Below, in pieces: positions 11,643 through 23,325 of a DNA stretch of 64,000 nucleotides. The DNA is taken from NCBI GenBank assembly GCA_037447655.1, contig JBBHKE010002081.1, positions 62,001 to 126,000 on the forward strand, given 5' to 3'. Below the pieces are notes generated by a model. That model was not told the DNA's origin, ran no database searches, and was given only the letters and a program-made list of their open reading frames with translations. The position numbers and the translations under genes are program-made. Position 1 is the first letter of the stretch, and the number at the start of each line of letters is the position of its first letter. Source of the stretch: Zygnema cylindricum (lineage: Eukaryota > Streptophyta > Zygnematophyceae > Zygnematales > Zygnemataceae).

Positions 11643-12612
11643 TGTTGTTCTACAACCACTAGAGCAAGTGGAGCATCAGCGTGGAAGTAGACATTATCTC
11701 ACTCACAGAAGCCTATCAAGAATCCTATCAAATAGTTGTTTTCTACAACTCACCAAATCTGATACAATGAATTAAACTTCTTCAAACTATACCACAATAT
11801 AGAATATCACAAGCACTAAAAACTCCCAAAGTTTGAGCTCAATTGATTCAACATACACCAAGATATGCAACTCAGAAGTTTCCCAAAAACAGCTTGCAGA
11901 TTACACAGTCTGGAAGTCTAGATACATAGAATGTTCTACGTTCTAAGTCTTATACTCTTCACTCAGTTGTCCTATTGCATATTTCTGTTCCGCCAATATA
12001 AGTGTTCCTAAAAGATACGTCCAAAAAAAATAAAGTGCCACTAAGGTCTAAGTGCCCCTCATCACGCTAAAACTAATCTATCACTGTACAATCAATATTA
12101 GTGAGAATCTTATATAGGTGATTTGTTCAAATACTTGTCGCCTGGCTTAGTGACAATTGATTGGGTACATCCATCCTGCTGTTGCAGAACATCTGTTATC
12201 GAGTCACTTAATTATTATCACATGAATCTCGTCCGTTGACTCGATTCATATCAACCGTAGCAGCGCAATCGAAATCATGATCACATTCAAATATTTGCGG
12301 CTTCGTAGCAGCTACGCTGTCTCATACCTAAAACAGCCGCAGTTGCGTTTGTCTTGTTCCGTAGCAACTGCGTTGTCCTGTACCAAAAAATCACCAGTTG
12401 CGTTTGTCCCGTTGCGTCGCAGGCTGCGTTCGTCCGTACATACCATATCAAAAATAACCGCAGCTGCGCTTGTTTCATCTGCGTTGCAGTTGCGTTGACG
12501 GTACCATTCAAAATCCTGCACTGTGCTTCAAGTGATGACGCGTGACCATATAGATCTATTTTTCCGCTGTCCTATAAATTTGCTGAGACTTAAAGCTTTC
12601 CAAAAAACAACA
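11643..12612 (-). repeat. 5' LTR of copia-1 (shared junction with copia-2)
   Basis: TGTTG...CAACA termini as in 6299-7349. On the right it is followed by the purine tract and 3' pol of copia-2, so it serves as 5' LTR of copia-1 and 3' LTR of copia-2. No convincing initiator-tRNA primer-binding site is seen beside 11642. Confidence 0.8.
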
Positions 12613-14140
12613 CTCCGCTAAAGCTTTAGACTCAGTATGCCAACGCAGCTTCGATGTAGAACTAGCGCACCATCGTAGCATAGCAACGTAGCAATTTAGC
12701 AAGTCACCTAGTCCCACTACATCACCGTTATTGGACTAGTGCAGCATGGTAGTATAGGAGTGCAGCAACTCAGCTATTTATAAATCCTACTGCGTCCCTG
12801 CAATACTTTAGCTTAGGAGCAGAAATGGCTTTAGTGAGCATATCAGCAACCATTTTTGCATCTCGCAAAAAGCATAATTTAATCACTCTAGAAAACACTT
12901 TTGCCCTTACAACGTGTAATCTTACATCCATGTGCTTGCTTTTGAAGTGGTGACTTGGGTTAGAAGCAATGGCAATGGCACCCTGGTTATCACACCAGAT
13001 CACCTGTGGACCAACCTGCATGAATCCCAAATCTTGCAACATGGATTTCACCCATAGGAGTTCTTTGAGGGCCGAGCTTGCTGCCATATATTCTGACTCC
13101 ATTGTCGACTATGGTGTAACCTTTTGAAGTTTGCTGCTCCAGCAGCAAGTCCTATTCCCAATTTGCAGATCGAATCCTGTGGTGGACTTCCGGCTTGGCA
13201 TGTCGCCATAGCTTTCATCACTCCACGTTTGCAATTTTACTTCTCCTCCGCCTAGTGTGAGTTTGAGGTCTCTGGTTCCTGCCAAATATCTTAAGACTCT
13301 CCTTGTTGCATCAAAATCAGATTTTCTTGAATTCTCTAAACTTCTACTCAGTACCCCAACTGCTGTAGCAATGTCAGGGCGGGTACAGTTCATGAAATAT
13401 ATTAAGCATGTCAGGGCGGGTACAGTTCATGAAATATATTAAGCTTCCCAGTATCTGTCCATAAGGTATTAGTGTCATAGGATCATTCTCCCTTGACTCT
13501 AAATACTTGCTAACAATGACACCTGGTTTTATCTCTTCTCCCTCTAACTTCTGCCGAAACTCCATTAGAGTTAGACATCCTTTTGCCCCCCGCATTCCAT
13601 ACTCATCTAACATGTTTCCAATAGCCTATTTTTGAGTTAATTTTATTACTTTCTTATTTTCTATCCCTCTCTACCTGGATTCCCATAATATACTTTGCCT
13701 CGCCGAGGTTTTTCATCTAGAACCGTGAGTTTAGAGTAGTTTTGTTTTTGTTAATTTCAGCCATTGATTTGCTAATTAATAGTAAATTATCTACAAACAC
13801 CGCTATATACACTATCCCATTTTCACCCTTTAGAACGTAGACTGAGTGATCAAAACTTATCCTTTGAAATCTTAGACTGGTAAAGAGCTCATCAAGCTTT
13901 AGATTCCATTGCTTAGGGGCCTGTTTTAGGCCGTACAAAGATTTTAGCAACTTGCATACTAAATGTTCTTTTCCTTGTTCTGCATACTTTTTAGGCTGCT
14001 GCATGTAAATGATCTCTACTAGTTCTCCATGCAAAATGGTCGTCTTTACATCCATCTGATGAATTTCCTTATCTTTTATAACAGCTAGGGACAGCAAAAT
14101 CCTAACTGTCGGAAATCTTACAACCGGAGAAAATGTTTCC
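12613..14140 (-). pseudogene. Copia-2: truncated RT-RNase H of a second tandem copia copy
   Basis: Same family and orientation as copia-1. RNase H (12770-13393) keeps WSDESYGD, MESEYMA and WCDNQGAI, split by a stop and frameshift near 13105. The RT (13374-14140) carries FVDNLLLIS where copia-1 has YVDDLL, so one catalytic aspartate has become asparagine. A perfect 37-bp tandem duplication lies at 13371-13444 (unit starts ATGTCAGGGCGGGTACAG). Copia homology stops at about 14140 inside the RT (GAGAAAATGTTTC), where a Harbinger-like sequence begins; gag, protease and integrase are absent. Confidence 0.85.
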
Positions 14141-14851
14141 TGCCTAAGTTCCGACCGTACGAAGAAATAGCAAATTTGTAGAGTACGATTTCCGTCATCC
14201 TTGATCTTAAGATGTACGAAAATATGTCGTCTTGTGTTTTTCGACCCACTTCGACGACAAAAAATGTCATCTTCAACATTAAGTTTAAAACACGTGCGCA
14301 ATGTATTTTAAAATTAGGGATTTTCTATAAACAAATAGAAACATATATTCGCACATGCCGTAATTTTCGAAAATTTTCAAATGATTTCAAGCGACGTGGA
14401 AATGTACACGATTCGCTATGTTTTGTCCGTTTTTGTTTAATACGACAAAGAGGAGTACACAATTTGTTTTGTTTTGTCCGTTTCCATCCGGTATGGATTT
14501 TTTTTTTGCAAGGGTCTTAAGGTTCCGATGCCATTTCACGTCTACCCGACAATAGACGCAAAGGCAATGCGTATCTCCTTCAACAGTGAAAAGGCACAGG
14601 CTGGAGGGCGGTAGGTGTACAATGTCATGAAAAGTCACGCGACGTCACTAGGAGTTACGGAAAATAACGTTAGTCATCACAAATTGTAGATGATGACAGC
14701 CATCACGGGCATTGTCAGCGTATACAATCATCACACCCTTAAGTAACAATTTCGGTGTTAACACATAGGGACACTTGAAATCCGGGTCCGCCGGATCTGC
14801 GCTAAAAAACAAAGTAATTTTTCTAAGTTATAATTACATAGAGACGCACAC
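14141..14851 (-). mobile_element. Harbinger/Tourist-like element H1, truncated
   Basis: Reverse-complemented, it matches H3 (29106-29881) along its length, including GTGCGTCTCTATGTAA at the terminus, TTTTTTAGCGCAGATC and the CCGTACGAAGAAAT region. The right terminus (CATAGAGACGCACAC) is followed by TTA. About the first 70 bp at the other end are missing at the junction with copia-2. No transposase. Confidence 0.65.
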
Positions 14852-14854
14852 TTA

Positions 14855-15567
14855 GCCGCAAAATTGAAATTGAATCGTCTAAGTGTTACATTGAACTTAG
14901 ACGCAAAGTAAAACGAAACCTATTGAAATTAAAAGTACTATAAGTTTCGTACGGAAATATTATAACGCAAGAAACGAAATAAACTTTTATAATAAAACGA
15001 ACCGGCGTAAATATTCCATTTGAAATTAAATGAAAAAAATGAGAGTCGTCACGCGCGACGAAATCGAGACATGCTACTTACGAATCAACATACTTACAAT
15101 GACAGCGAAATGTTAGGATATTCGGCAAATCGGCGTCGTCCGAAATCGTGTAGTCAAATTTTTGTTCGGTTCGCGTCAGTTATGTTTTGTTTCGTTCGGT
15201 ACTGTACTTTTGTGTCTGTTCGGTTTGGTGCGAGCGCCGACCGGTATTCATTTGTTTGACTCGCATGCTGTTGGATTGCGAGGAAATGTTGGTTCGCGAA
15301 GCGTGACGCGATTTTTTTGTCCGCGGAAGTAATATATGTGTACGACAAAGCGACAATACCTTTGTACGGCCGATCTGGCTACGATCTTGTGCATCAAAAC
15401 ACATGTGCTTCAAAAGAGAGTGGTTCTCCAGTTTCTCCTCCATCTCCACATTCCCTCATCTATATGGAGATAACAATGGAGCAAAAAGTGTCGTTCAATA
15501 CCGAGATGTGGTCTGCCTACACTCGAATTACACTAAAAAATGTATGAGTAAGGACCTGCCACAACAA
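14855..15567. other. No gene; contains a short third copy of an arm segment
   Basis: No supported reading frame. Positions about 15394-15500 (CATCAAAACACATGTGCTTC, TTCTCCTCCATCTCCA, CTATATGGA) resemble 30975-31062 in the left arm and, inverted, 39205-39290 in the right arm. The rest is AT-rich and unrecognised. Confidence 0.45.
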
Positions 15568-15710
15568 ACATGATGGATGGTGGCGCAGTGGTTAACGTAT
15601 TGGCAGCTACAGTAGAAGTCCCACGTTTGACACTCACCGGTTAAATTTTTCCGGGTGTGGGACATGCCAAACCCCAACTTTTAGGGAATGCTAACAATAA
15701 CCACACTTAT
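15568..15710 (+). mobile_element. tRNA-derived SINE, copy 1
   Basis: A perfect Pol III box A (TGGCGCAGTGG) at about 15577 is followed about 40 bp later by a weak box B-like ACGTTTGACACTC. Downstream, GACATGCCAAACCCCAACTT and AATGCTAACAATAACCACA match a second copy on the minus strand at 39010-39135. Two dispersed copies plus the promoter layout support a SINE. Confidence 0.6.
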
Positions 15711-16084
15711 CGGCAACGAAAAGGCGATATGACGGAAGTCTCGATGGAGGGGAAATTTGCCTAATTAGCCTTAAAAGTGATCATTGACGTTTCTCTATGT
15801 CCCAAATTTCAGACGCAATCTCTACTCCATACCACAAGTTGAGGACAACGATATGGTTTCCATTAGGCAAAAATGAGGCAAATTGAAGGTGTTGAATAAC
15901 GTCCTTACATCCATTTAAGGGAAGTTGGTGGTGGATAAAACATATAATCCTAAGTGCATACCAAAGGCAACCTTGACGCCTTTCGACACAACCAACAACC
16001 GCTCCGCAAAAAAAAAAAGTTAAAGGCATCTTGCAAGAGGCGATAAACATAACCATCCAGTTAAAGCGGAACGAAACGACATGA

Positions 16085-16400
16085 GTTCGCAAACGCTATG
16101 GCATCGTAGATTCGATCATCTGCAAAAATAGGGGCTATGAAAAGTACATACAACAAGGTATGAACAACTTGGTCGTCCCTCACATTAAAAACTCAAGCGA
16201 TACTTGCCTTGATTGCGAATTGGGAAAAGCCTATCGACTCGCTTTACCACAAACAATAGGGATTCAGGCACCACACCACTTGTGATCATCCATTATGAGG
16301 TGTGGGGACCCACACTTATGGCAAGAGAAATATGGTAGCTTCCACATGTGGCCATATATGAATGGGTCACATTTATCTACTCCGTCAAAAAATTTAGGTC
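16085..16400 (+). pseudogene. Decayed copia GAG-pre-integrase/integrase fragment
   Basis: Translated pieces TLWHRRFDHL, CLDCELGKAYRLALPQ and then HYEVWGPTLM match, in order, the GAG-pre-integrase histidines and cysteines and the start of the integrase core (normally xHxDVWGP). Stops and shifts separate them. No other part of the element is recognisable nearby. Confidence 0.55.
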
Positions 16401-17944
16401 TATTAAAATTTCAACTTGTTCAAAGCAATCGACCCGTGCCATTAGGCATTTTACGGTGGTTCGTGCGCCAAAGTGTTGGAGGTTATTTTTTGTTCTGCAA
16501 AATAAGTGTGTCACGATTGGTCAAGAAGTTGGTTAAATGATGTTTGTCAGAAAAGTCAGACGGTTATTCTAAGATTTTGTAGGTATGACACTTCTTATTT
16601 TATTTTGGCTGAAACTTGTAAAACTTGTTTTTGTTGTACTTCATGTTTAATTTCTACTGCAAATGTGTGCTAGAGAATTGTGTCTCTACCCCACGATAGT
16701 TCAAAACGAAGTTGGAGGTGAAATTATTGTTTTTCATAGCAAAGTTTATGTATTGGTTTATTAATTTTTTTAAAGTTCATCATCTATCATTTCTTTAATG
16801 GTTTAGTTTTCTTCCCTAAGTTTTTCATTTTTAAGTGGACTATTTTTATTGGTCTTTTTGATAATGCGAAGTAACAAGACACTTGAATTTTGGCCTCTTA
16901 AAATGCTAACTTTGGACTTTCACTTAGCCACTCAAACTACTCCTACCGTCGAGATCGTTTTGGTAGCTTAATTTCTTGGCAATTGAAACAATTTGAGGTA
17001 ACTAAATAATTGTGCTCAAATATTTCCTTCACTCGAGGTCAAAGCCGATCAACTAGGTGTCAATCGATACCTTTAAGGATCCACTTGGAGCAACGTTGTT
17101 CTCTAGTGTCCACACGCAATTGTATAAAAGTTTGCTCTCCTCATAAATGGAGCATTATTTGAATATTACTCAAATGAAAAGCGGACCCCCACACACCCCC
17201 ATGCAGTCAAAAATTTACCCAAGCGGACAATGAGGTGTTTATTTTTTCCTTTTACTTATTTAAGGAAAATAAGTATAAATATTTGTTGTGAATTATCCTC
17301 ACTAGGTGTTTAAGGTGGAGATTCACCTTGCGAAAAAAAATAAACGCCCTTTGCAATTGCTAGGCGATTAGCTCATACAACTAAAACGAGAAATCAAACA
17401 CGATACTATTGGGAGACAAAAAATAATAATCTTCCTCAATCAAGAAAAAGGAGTTCTACATGATTTTTTATTCAAATATACAAATTATATAGTTTTGAAT
17501 TGACAAATTTTTCCATCACTATTATTTCCAGTAGAATTTAGGAGTTTTGGGATTTTTCCATCGAGTACAATCTTCACAACTTCAAATAATTGTTAAATAT
17601 TTAAGGCTTATAAAATTGGCAAACAAAGAGGTTACTGGGTATGTATAAAATGCAAAAAAGTTTCACATGTCTTCAATACATACTAGTGTAATTCATTATT
17701 AAATTTAATAACAGTTTCATAACTACTAGAATTACCATCTCAAGCAAGTTGAGTCGCCAACATATGAAAGGCCTAAATCCGAACTTGAGTATTGAGGGGG
17801 GTATTGATTTTCAGTGTTACATCGAAACTGGTTAGTGACAAAACCAAAAAAAAAACAACTATAAAGATATCGACCACTTTTGCTAGTAAATCTTTTCTGT
17901 CACACCTACGATCAATTAATTAATTATCAGAAACAACCTATTCC
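16401..17944. other. No recognisable gene
   Basis: AT-rich sequence with stops in all frames. Only short open frames without motifs. No terminal repeats detected by eye. Confidence 0.45.
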
Positions 17945-18178
17945 CATCTCACCAAACCATTGCGAATTATATTAAATTACCTGTCATGAAAGGTGGTTAG
18001 GTTGAAAAGCAAAATGGTTACCATGTAACAACTATTCAATTTAATCCTATGCAAATTCCATGTGTTGGATATTTCATCTACTACTTTTAGAAACGAAAGA
18101 AATCAAAGTTCATAATTGTATGGAGAAATCAGAACAATCGATATAAATCCAAAGCAATACTTTGAACACGTGCGTAAT

Positions 18179-18179
<1 letters not shown>

Positions 18180-18274
<95 letters not shown>

Positions 18275-18300
18275 CATATATATATATATATATATATATA

Positions 18301-18340
<40 letters not shown>
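18180..18340. repeat. (TA)n microsatellite
   Basis: About 160 bp of nearly pure TA, interrupted twice by AGCATA. It lies at the 5' edge of copia-4; the right arm has a shorter TA-rich tract at the matching place (57293-57325). Confidence 0.95.
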
Positions 18341-18342
<2 letters not shown>

Positions 18343-18345
18343 GAA

Positions 18346-18965
18346 AGTCACTTATTCATTGAAAGAATCGTGCATGCGAAGAATCGATTCAATTTGGTAC
18401 TGTACTTTATTAAAGATGTATCGCGATAGTACTAGTACGTTCATTTTCGCGAAAGTACTGTATGTTTCGCTTCGCGACAAAATTGTAGTTTCGCGTAGAT
18501 ATTTCTGTACGTTTATTGCTTCGCGACAAAATTGTAGTTTCGCGTAAATATTTCTATATGTTTATTTGAGTACGATTGTACTTCTAGATTTCTATAGTAC
18601 TTTTGTTTTCACTTGTCGGTTTGCAATGTTTCAGTCATCAGTGAAATTTAGAGTGTTCTAGTCTAATCTGCAGAAAGGTGGCAGAATTCTAGAGGTTTCT
18701 TGGCGGCGCACGCTTACACGTGCCGCGCCACGGCTAGTGTGTTATTTAAGAGAAGCCATGGGCTTGTGTTAAATCAATCAACGAACAATTGGAGATATAT
18801 GTGGAGGAGTAGAAGAGATAGAAAAGAAGTTGTATTTTCGGTTTTGTATTAATGTGAAAATATTTCCGAAATGTCTCTTCAATGTTGATTCAATGTTTTA
18901 TATCCTGAATGCTTCTGTGCTATAATTGTTTGTAAGTGAGCCCAGAATTTTGATTGATCCTTTCA
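18346..18965 (+). repeat. 5' LTR of copia-4
   Basis: Homologous to the 3' LTR from ATTCATTGAAAGAATCG (18352) to GATCCTTTCA (18965). It contains a 49-bp tandem duplication (units GCTTCGCGACAAAATTGTAG, about 18469-18565), present once in the 3' LTR. GAAAGTACTGTATG near 18453 is the empty site for MITE M3. Confidence 0.8.
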
Positions 18966-19089
18966 TTTGGTATCGGAGCAGGTAGAGCTCCATTGTAGTG
19001 TCCCCTTTGGTTATGGGGGAAGGAACAAAAAGAAATCCCCTTTCACTCCCTCCTCTTCAGCTACCCCTGTCGCGAATATTTGGGAAAAT

Positions 19090-20655
19090 ATGTCGACTCC
19101 CCAGGATCCTCCTAAAGAAGAAAGAGAGTTCACTTTCTCCGGGGCCGCATTTGAGTCATCATTCCCCACGGATTCGTTTGATCAAAATAGAGGTTTTGCC
19201 GGCTCGATGCCCGACAATCAAATGCGAAAGTATATTGAGAATTTCATGCGTCGGATTGATGAGAAGCTTTCACCCGTGCATAGAAGGATTGATGAGTTAG
19301 CTCAATCAAAAGCTAGATGATAATTCCGATTTAGAGGAGGATAGTCAAGGAGGAGTGGAAATGTTTCAAATGCACGGAAAGACCGTTGTCTTCAATGGTT
19401 TGAATCACCCTCTATGGAAGAAGTATACTCGAGCTCAATTAATTTTGAGACATCTTTAGAAAGTCGTAAATGGAGAAGAGAAAATGTCGGTCGGAGATAC
19501 GAAGGCTCGTTGTTTATGGAAGCGAAAGAATCTTGCGGCCATCACCGGATTGATGCAAACATGTTCACTGTCCGTGCATGATCATTTTCTCACACATAGC
19601 ACCGCACATGGATGTTGGAAGGTGTTGGAATCCCAATTTGAGAAGGGAATCCAAAACAAGGGGCAATATGTGTTCTCCGACTTTATGCAATTCAAAATGA
19701 AATCCAACGAATCTTTTGACGATTCCGTGAAGAGATTCAATATTATTGTGGAGCAACTTCTTAACAATGGGAGAGTGATCACGGAGGAGGACAAAGTAAC
19801 CAGATTTTTGAATGCATTACCGGATAAGTGGATTCACCTCAAGGAGATTCTACTTGCGAGGGAAAATAACACCTACGAATTTATTGTGAATTATTTGAAG
19901 ATGGCGGAGAGCAATCGTAGCATTTCTTCAAAAGGATCTTTGGACGTTGGATCCTTGAATGTGGCCGCTCCCGAATTCGCGGATTTACATTATTTTCGTG
20001 GAAGAGGGGGTGGAAAAGGAGGAGGACCAAGAGGTCGTGGAAAATGGCTTGATAGAGGCGGAAATCTAAGACCTCGGTTCGTCCAGAATGATAATAGCAA
20101 CGTCTTGTGTTTCCGTTGCAATCGGCTCAGTCATATTTCGGCTTCGTGTCCGGAAAAGGAGAAAGAATGTTTCAATTGTGGAAAAATTGGCCATTCGAGT
20201 CAACAATGCTACTCTAAATTTGGTAGCGGAGGAGTAAGAGGCGGTCGCGGTTTTGGTAATCGTGGCCGCGGACGTGACATTGGTAATGGTCGAGGACGCT
20301 ATGGCAAACATGGCGGCAACCATGGAAATTTTGTCAACTTGGGAAATTATGAAGGAAGCGAAGGAGGACAGACGTTCACTTGTTTGCACCTCACGCTTGA
20401 TTCACTATGTGAACCAAGTGAAGCACACAAAAAGGAATGGATAATCGACACGGGAGCCTCTCACCACGTATGTAAGGACGCTACACTTTTTGACGACATG
20501 CTTTCACTTAACGTATCAAAATTAATTACGGTCGCAAGTGGACAAACGATTACGGTTGGTACAGTGGGTACCGTTCGTTTAAATCTACCCACGTGGGACC
20601 GTGTCGGAAATGAAACTATATCGGAGGCAACGTCTTATATATTCCGGATGGTTCA
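19090..20655 (+). pseudogene. Copia-4 gag-protease
   Basis: The likely start is ATG 19090 (MSTPQDPPKEER), downstream of the primer-binding site. A frameshift near 19315 and a TAG near 19459 interrupt the N-terminal part. The frame is then open from 19484, with capsid-like text (CWKVLESQFEKG; FLNALPDKW; LLARENNTYEF). Two canonical CCHC knuckles follow (CFRCNRLSHISASC, CFNCGKIGHSSQQC; about 20110-20205), inside arginine/glycine-rich flanks likely to bind RNA. The protease motif is WIIDTGASHHVC (about 20438). Near 20610-20640 a frameshift moves LYIPDGSVNLLS into the next frame. Confidence 0.85.
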
Positions 20656-22168
20656 GTGAATCTATTAAGCCTACCTCAAATTCACCGTGCCGGTGGAAGC
20701 GTAGTCGCTAGAGGTGATTCGGCGATTCACATATATCGCGCCGATGGCAAATTAATTGGCGAAGGCGAAGTCACCAATTCGATGCATAGTCGACTTTTAT
20801 GGAGGCGACCAAGGAAGAATGCTCCTTCCACGGGCATTCTAAATGAAATATCGGAATTAAAAGGAGATTTAACGCTATGGCACCATCGGATGTGTCATAC
20901 ATCCAAAGGAAGTTTGAGGAGAATGATAAAAACGGCATGTGTAAGAGGATTAGATCCTGCTACCGGCGAAAAAGTAAATGGATGCGATGGATGTAGTCAA
21001 GGACGACAAATTCGGAAATCACATCCTACGAAAGATGTGAAATTTCGGGCTCAACATCCATTGGAGCTTGTCCATGTCGATCTATGTGGACAAATTAAGC
21101 CGGAGAGCCTTGGAGGAAATCGATATATTATGGTCATCGTTGATGATTATTCGAGATTTTCGTGGGTTCGATTATTGAAGAGGAAATCGGATGCTCTTGA
21201 AACTTTTATTGAGTGGCATGCATTTGCCGAAAGACAATGCGAACGGAAATTGAAAGCCATTCGTTCGGATAATGGAGGCGAATTTATCGCATTCGAGAGG
21301 TATTGTAAGGAGAAAGGAATTACCCAACAATTTACTTCACCTTATTCTCCGGAATCAAATGGAGTAGCCGAAAGGAAAAATAGGACCTTACAAGAAATGG
21401 TGAGGGCGATGGTGCATTCGGCCGGTCAAAGTATCTCATTATGGGGAGATGCTATCCTCACGGCCAATTACATTTGTAATCGGAGACTTACTTCGGTTTC
21501 CGGTGATAAAACACCATTCGAATTACTTTATGGGCGCAAACCGGCACTCCATCATCTCCGAATTTGGGGATGTCGTGCTACGGTGTATGTGGATCAAGTG
21601 AAAAGGAAAGGGAAATTTGCGGCGAGAAGTTGGCCCGGAATTTTCGTGGGCTATAGTACGAAAGGAAATCTTTATCGTGTATTCGACCCGGTTCGTCGTA
21701 TTGTGGAAGAATCCCGAAATGTTAAAAGACTTAAAATCGGTTATTGAGAAATCGGCGGAATTGAAGAAGAATCTTGATTTCTATGAGGTAGACGATGTTA
21801 CAAATTTCCCGGAAATTGAGGACTCGGATTCGGATGAGGAGCCTGAATCCATTGATAATATCAAGAAGGGAAAATCAAATGTTGATTCGCGTTCGGAGAA
21901 ATTGGACATTGACATTGATGTTCGGAGTAATGTGAGTCGTAATTCCAAAATGTCGACGGAAAGTCAAAAATCTTCGAGCTCAATATCGAGTTTACCAAAT
22001 GTGGACGAGAAGGAGAAGATTGTGGAACAAGTTCCGGTCCTTAGACGGAGTACTCGAGAGAATAGAGGAAAGAAATCAAATCGGCTTTCTTATGACAAAA
22101 TTGGTGGAGAGAATTCCAATTTCCATTATTTCGTCTCCGATGCAAAGGAGACGGAATTCCTTTTATAG
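20656..22168 (+). pseudogene. Copia-4 integrase and acidic C-terminal linker, no RT
   Basis: GAG-pre-integrase (LWHHRMCHTSKGSLRRM; CDGCSQGRQIRKSHP) is followed by an integrase core with HVDLCG, RSDNGGEF and SNGVAERKN, so all three DDE residues are present. FGCRA-type and FVGY motifs close the domain. A frameshift near 21725 leads to an acidic, serine-rich tail ending RRSTRENRGKKSN and ETEFLL, stop at 22166-22168. In autonomous copia elements this RRSTR motif lies just before the RT; here the 3' LTR begins 78 bp later. The missing RT/RNase H would have to be supplied in trans. Confidence 0.85.
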
Positions 22169-22245
22169 CAGTTAATGTGCTTTTAAGAGGAAGACCTAAA
22201 TTTGGGTTGTTGTGATGGAGACGATTCTTCAATGAAGAGGGAGAA

Positions 22246-23325
22246 TGTTACGATTCATTGAAAGAATCGTGCGTGCGAAGAATCGATTCGATTCCGTACT
22301 ATACTTTATTAAAGATGTATCGCGAAAGTACTAGTACGTTCATTTACGCGAAAGTACACCGCCAATCGCTATTAGCGTTGTGTACGCTAATTCCTTCCCG
22401 CTTTTTTTTTGTTTTATTCTCTATTAGTGTAGTTCATTCTATTTTTTTCTTTATTCTATTTAGGGTTATTTTCAGTACGTTGTCTATTAAATAGAGTGGT
22501 ATACGGTCAGTTTCAGACCGTACACATATGTACCTATTTAAGTTAAAAATTACAATAAACTAGTTTTAGTAACCGCGGACGCATGAGAATGTGCGTTCTA
22601 AAAAGGAAAAAAGCCAGGTCGTATAAATCCAGTTCGCATATATTCGTCCGACAGCCGCGTTTTGACCGTGTGAATGTACGATTTGTGTACGATTTGTCAG
22701 ATTTTGTACGGGGACCTATATTAGTGTAAGCATGTTTGCAACCGACATTTGTTTTTTCAAAGATCCAAATTACCATAATCAAAAAATTAGAATGTATGAT
22801 TTTTTCCAAAATTTTCAAATTCTTAAAAAGTGTACACCACTGTAATTATTATTATACGCTAATCAAACTTCAACGCTAATAGCGATTGGCGGTGTACTGT
22901 ATGTTTCGCTTCGCGACAAAATTGTAGTTTTACGTAGATATTTGTGTACTTTTATTTGAGTACGATTGTACTTCTAGATTTCTATAGTACTTTCGCTTTC
23001 ACTTGTCGTTTTGCAATGTTTCAGTCATCAGTGAAATTTACAGTGATCTAGTCTAATCTGCGGACAGATGGCAGATTTCTAGAGGTTTCTTGGCGGCGCA
23101 CGCTTACACGTGCGAAGCCATGGACTTGTGTTAAATCAATCAACGATCAATTGAAGATATATGTGGAGGAGTAGAAGAGAAAGAAAAGTTGTAATTCGGT
23201 TTTGTATTAATGTGAAAATATTTCCGAAATATCTCTTAAATGTTGATTCAATGTTTTATATTCTGAATGCTTCTGCTGCTACAATTTTTCATTAGTGAGC
23301 TCTGAGTTTATTGTCGATCCTTTCA
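22246..23325 (+). repeat. 3' LTR of copia-4, interrupted by MITE M3
   Basis: Begins TGTTACGATTC after the purine tract and ends GATCCTTTCA. Without the 538-bp MITE it is about 540 bp. Immediately downstream, left-arm sequence resumes (AAATCTTCTTCAATACG), matching the right arm near 57290. Confidence 0.8.
22357..22894. mobile_element. MITE M3, TA target duplication, perfect 24-bp TIRs
   Basis: The left end CACCGCCAATCGCTATTAGC continues with GTTG; positions 22871-22894 are its exact reverse complement. TA flanks both sides (22355-22356, 22895-22896). The 5' LTR of the same copia keeps the uninterrupted GAAAGTACTGTATG with a single TA. It has no transposase; it is presumably mobilised by a Tc1/mariner-like source. 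The interior matches parts of M2 and M4. Confidence 0.92.

Larger units (their letters stand above)
6299..12612 (-). mobile_element. Copia-1: degenerate Ty1/copia LTR retrotransposon
   Basis: Minus-strand element in the order gag, protease, integrase, reverse transcriptase, RNase H, bounded by related LTRs at 6299-7349 and 11643-12612. LTR termini on the minus strand read TGTTG...CAACA. A purine tract (AGGGGAG on the minus strand, 7350-7356) precedes the 3' LTR. The frame is broken by many stops and shifts. The 5' LTR at 11643-12612 is followed at once by another RNase H/RT block of the same family (copia-2), so there are no flanking target duplications of a simple insertion. Confidence 0.85.
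18346..23325 (+). mobile_element. Copia-4: Ty1/copia element lacking RT and RNase H
   Basis: LTRs lie at about 18346-18965 and 22246-23325 (the latter with MITE M3 inside). The primer-binding site TGGTATCGGAGC, one mismatch from the initiator-methionine form, is at 18968-18979. The purine tract GAAGAGGGAGAA (22234-22245) precedes TGTTACG of the 3' LTR. Between them lie gag, protease, integrase and an acidic linker, then a stop and the LTR; there is no RT or RNase H. The right arm of the inverted duplication lacks this insertion near 57290, so it arrived after the duplication. The first bases of the 5' LTR are degraded next to the TA tract. Confidence 0.85.

Noticed and set aside
18103-18429. 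YIYIYI-type open frames
   Set aside because: Translation of the (TA)n microsatellite.
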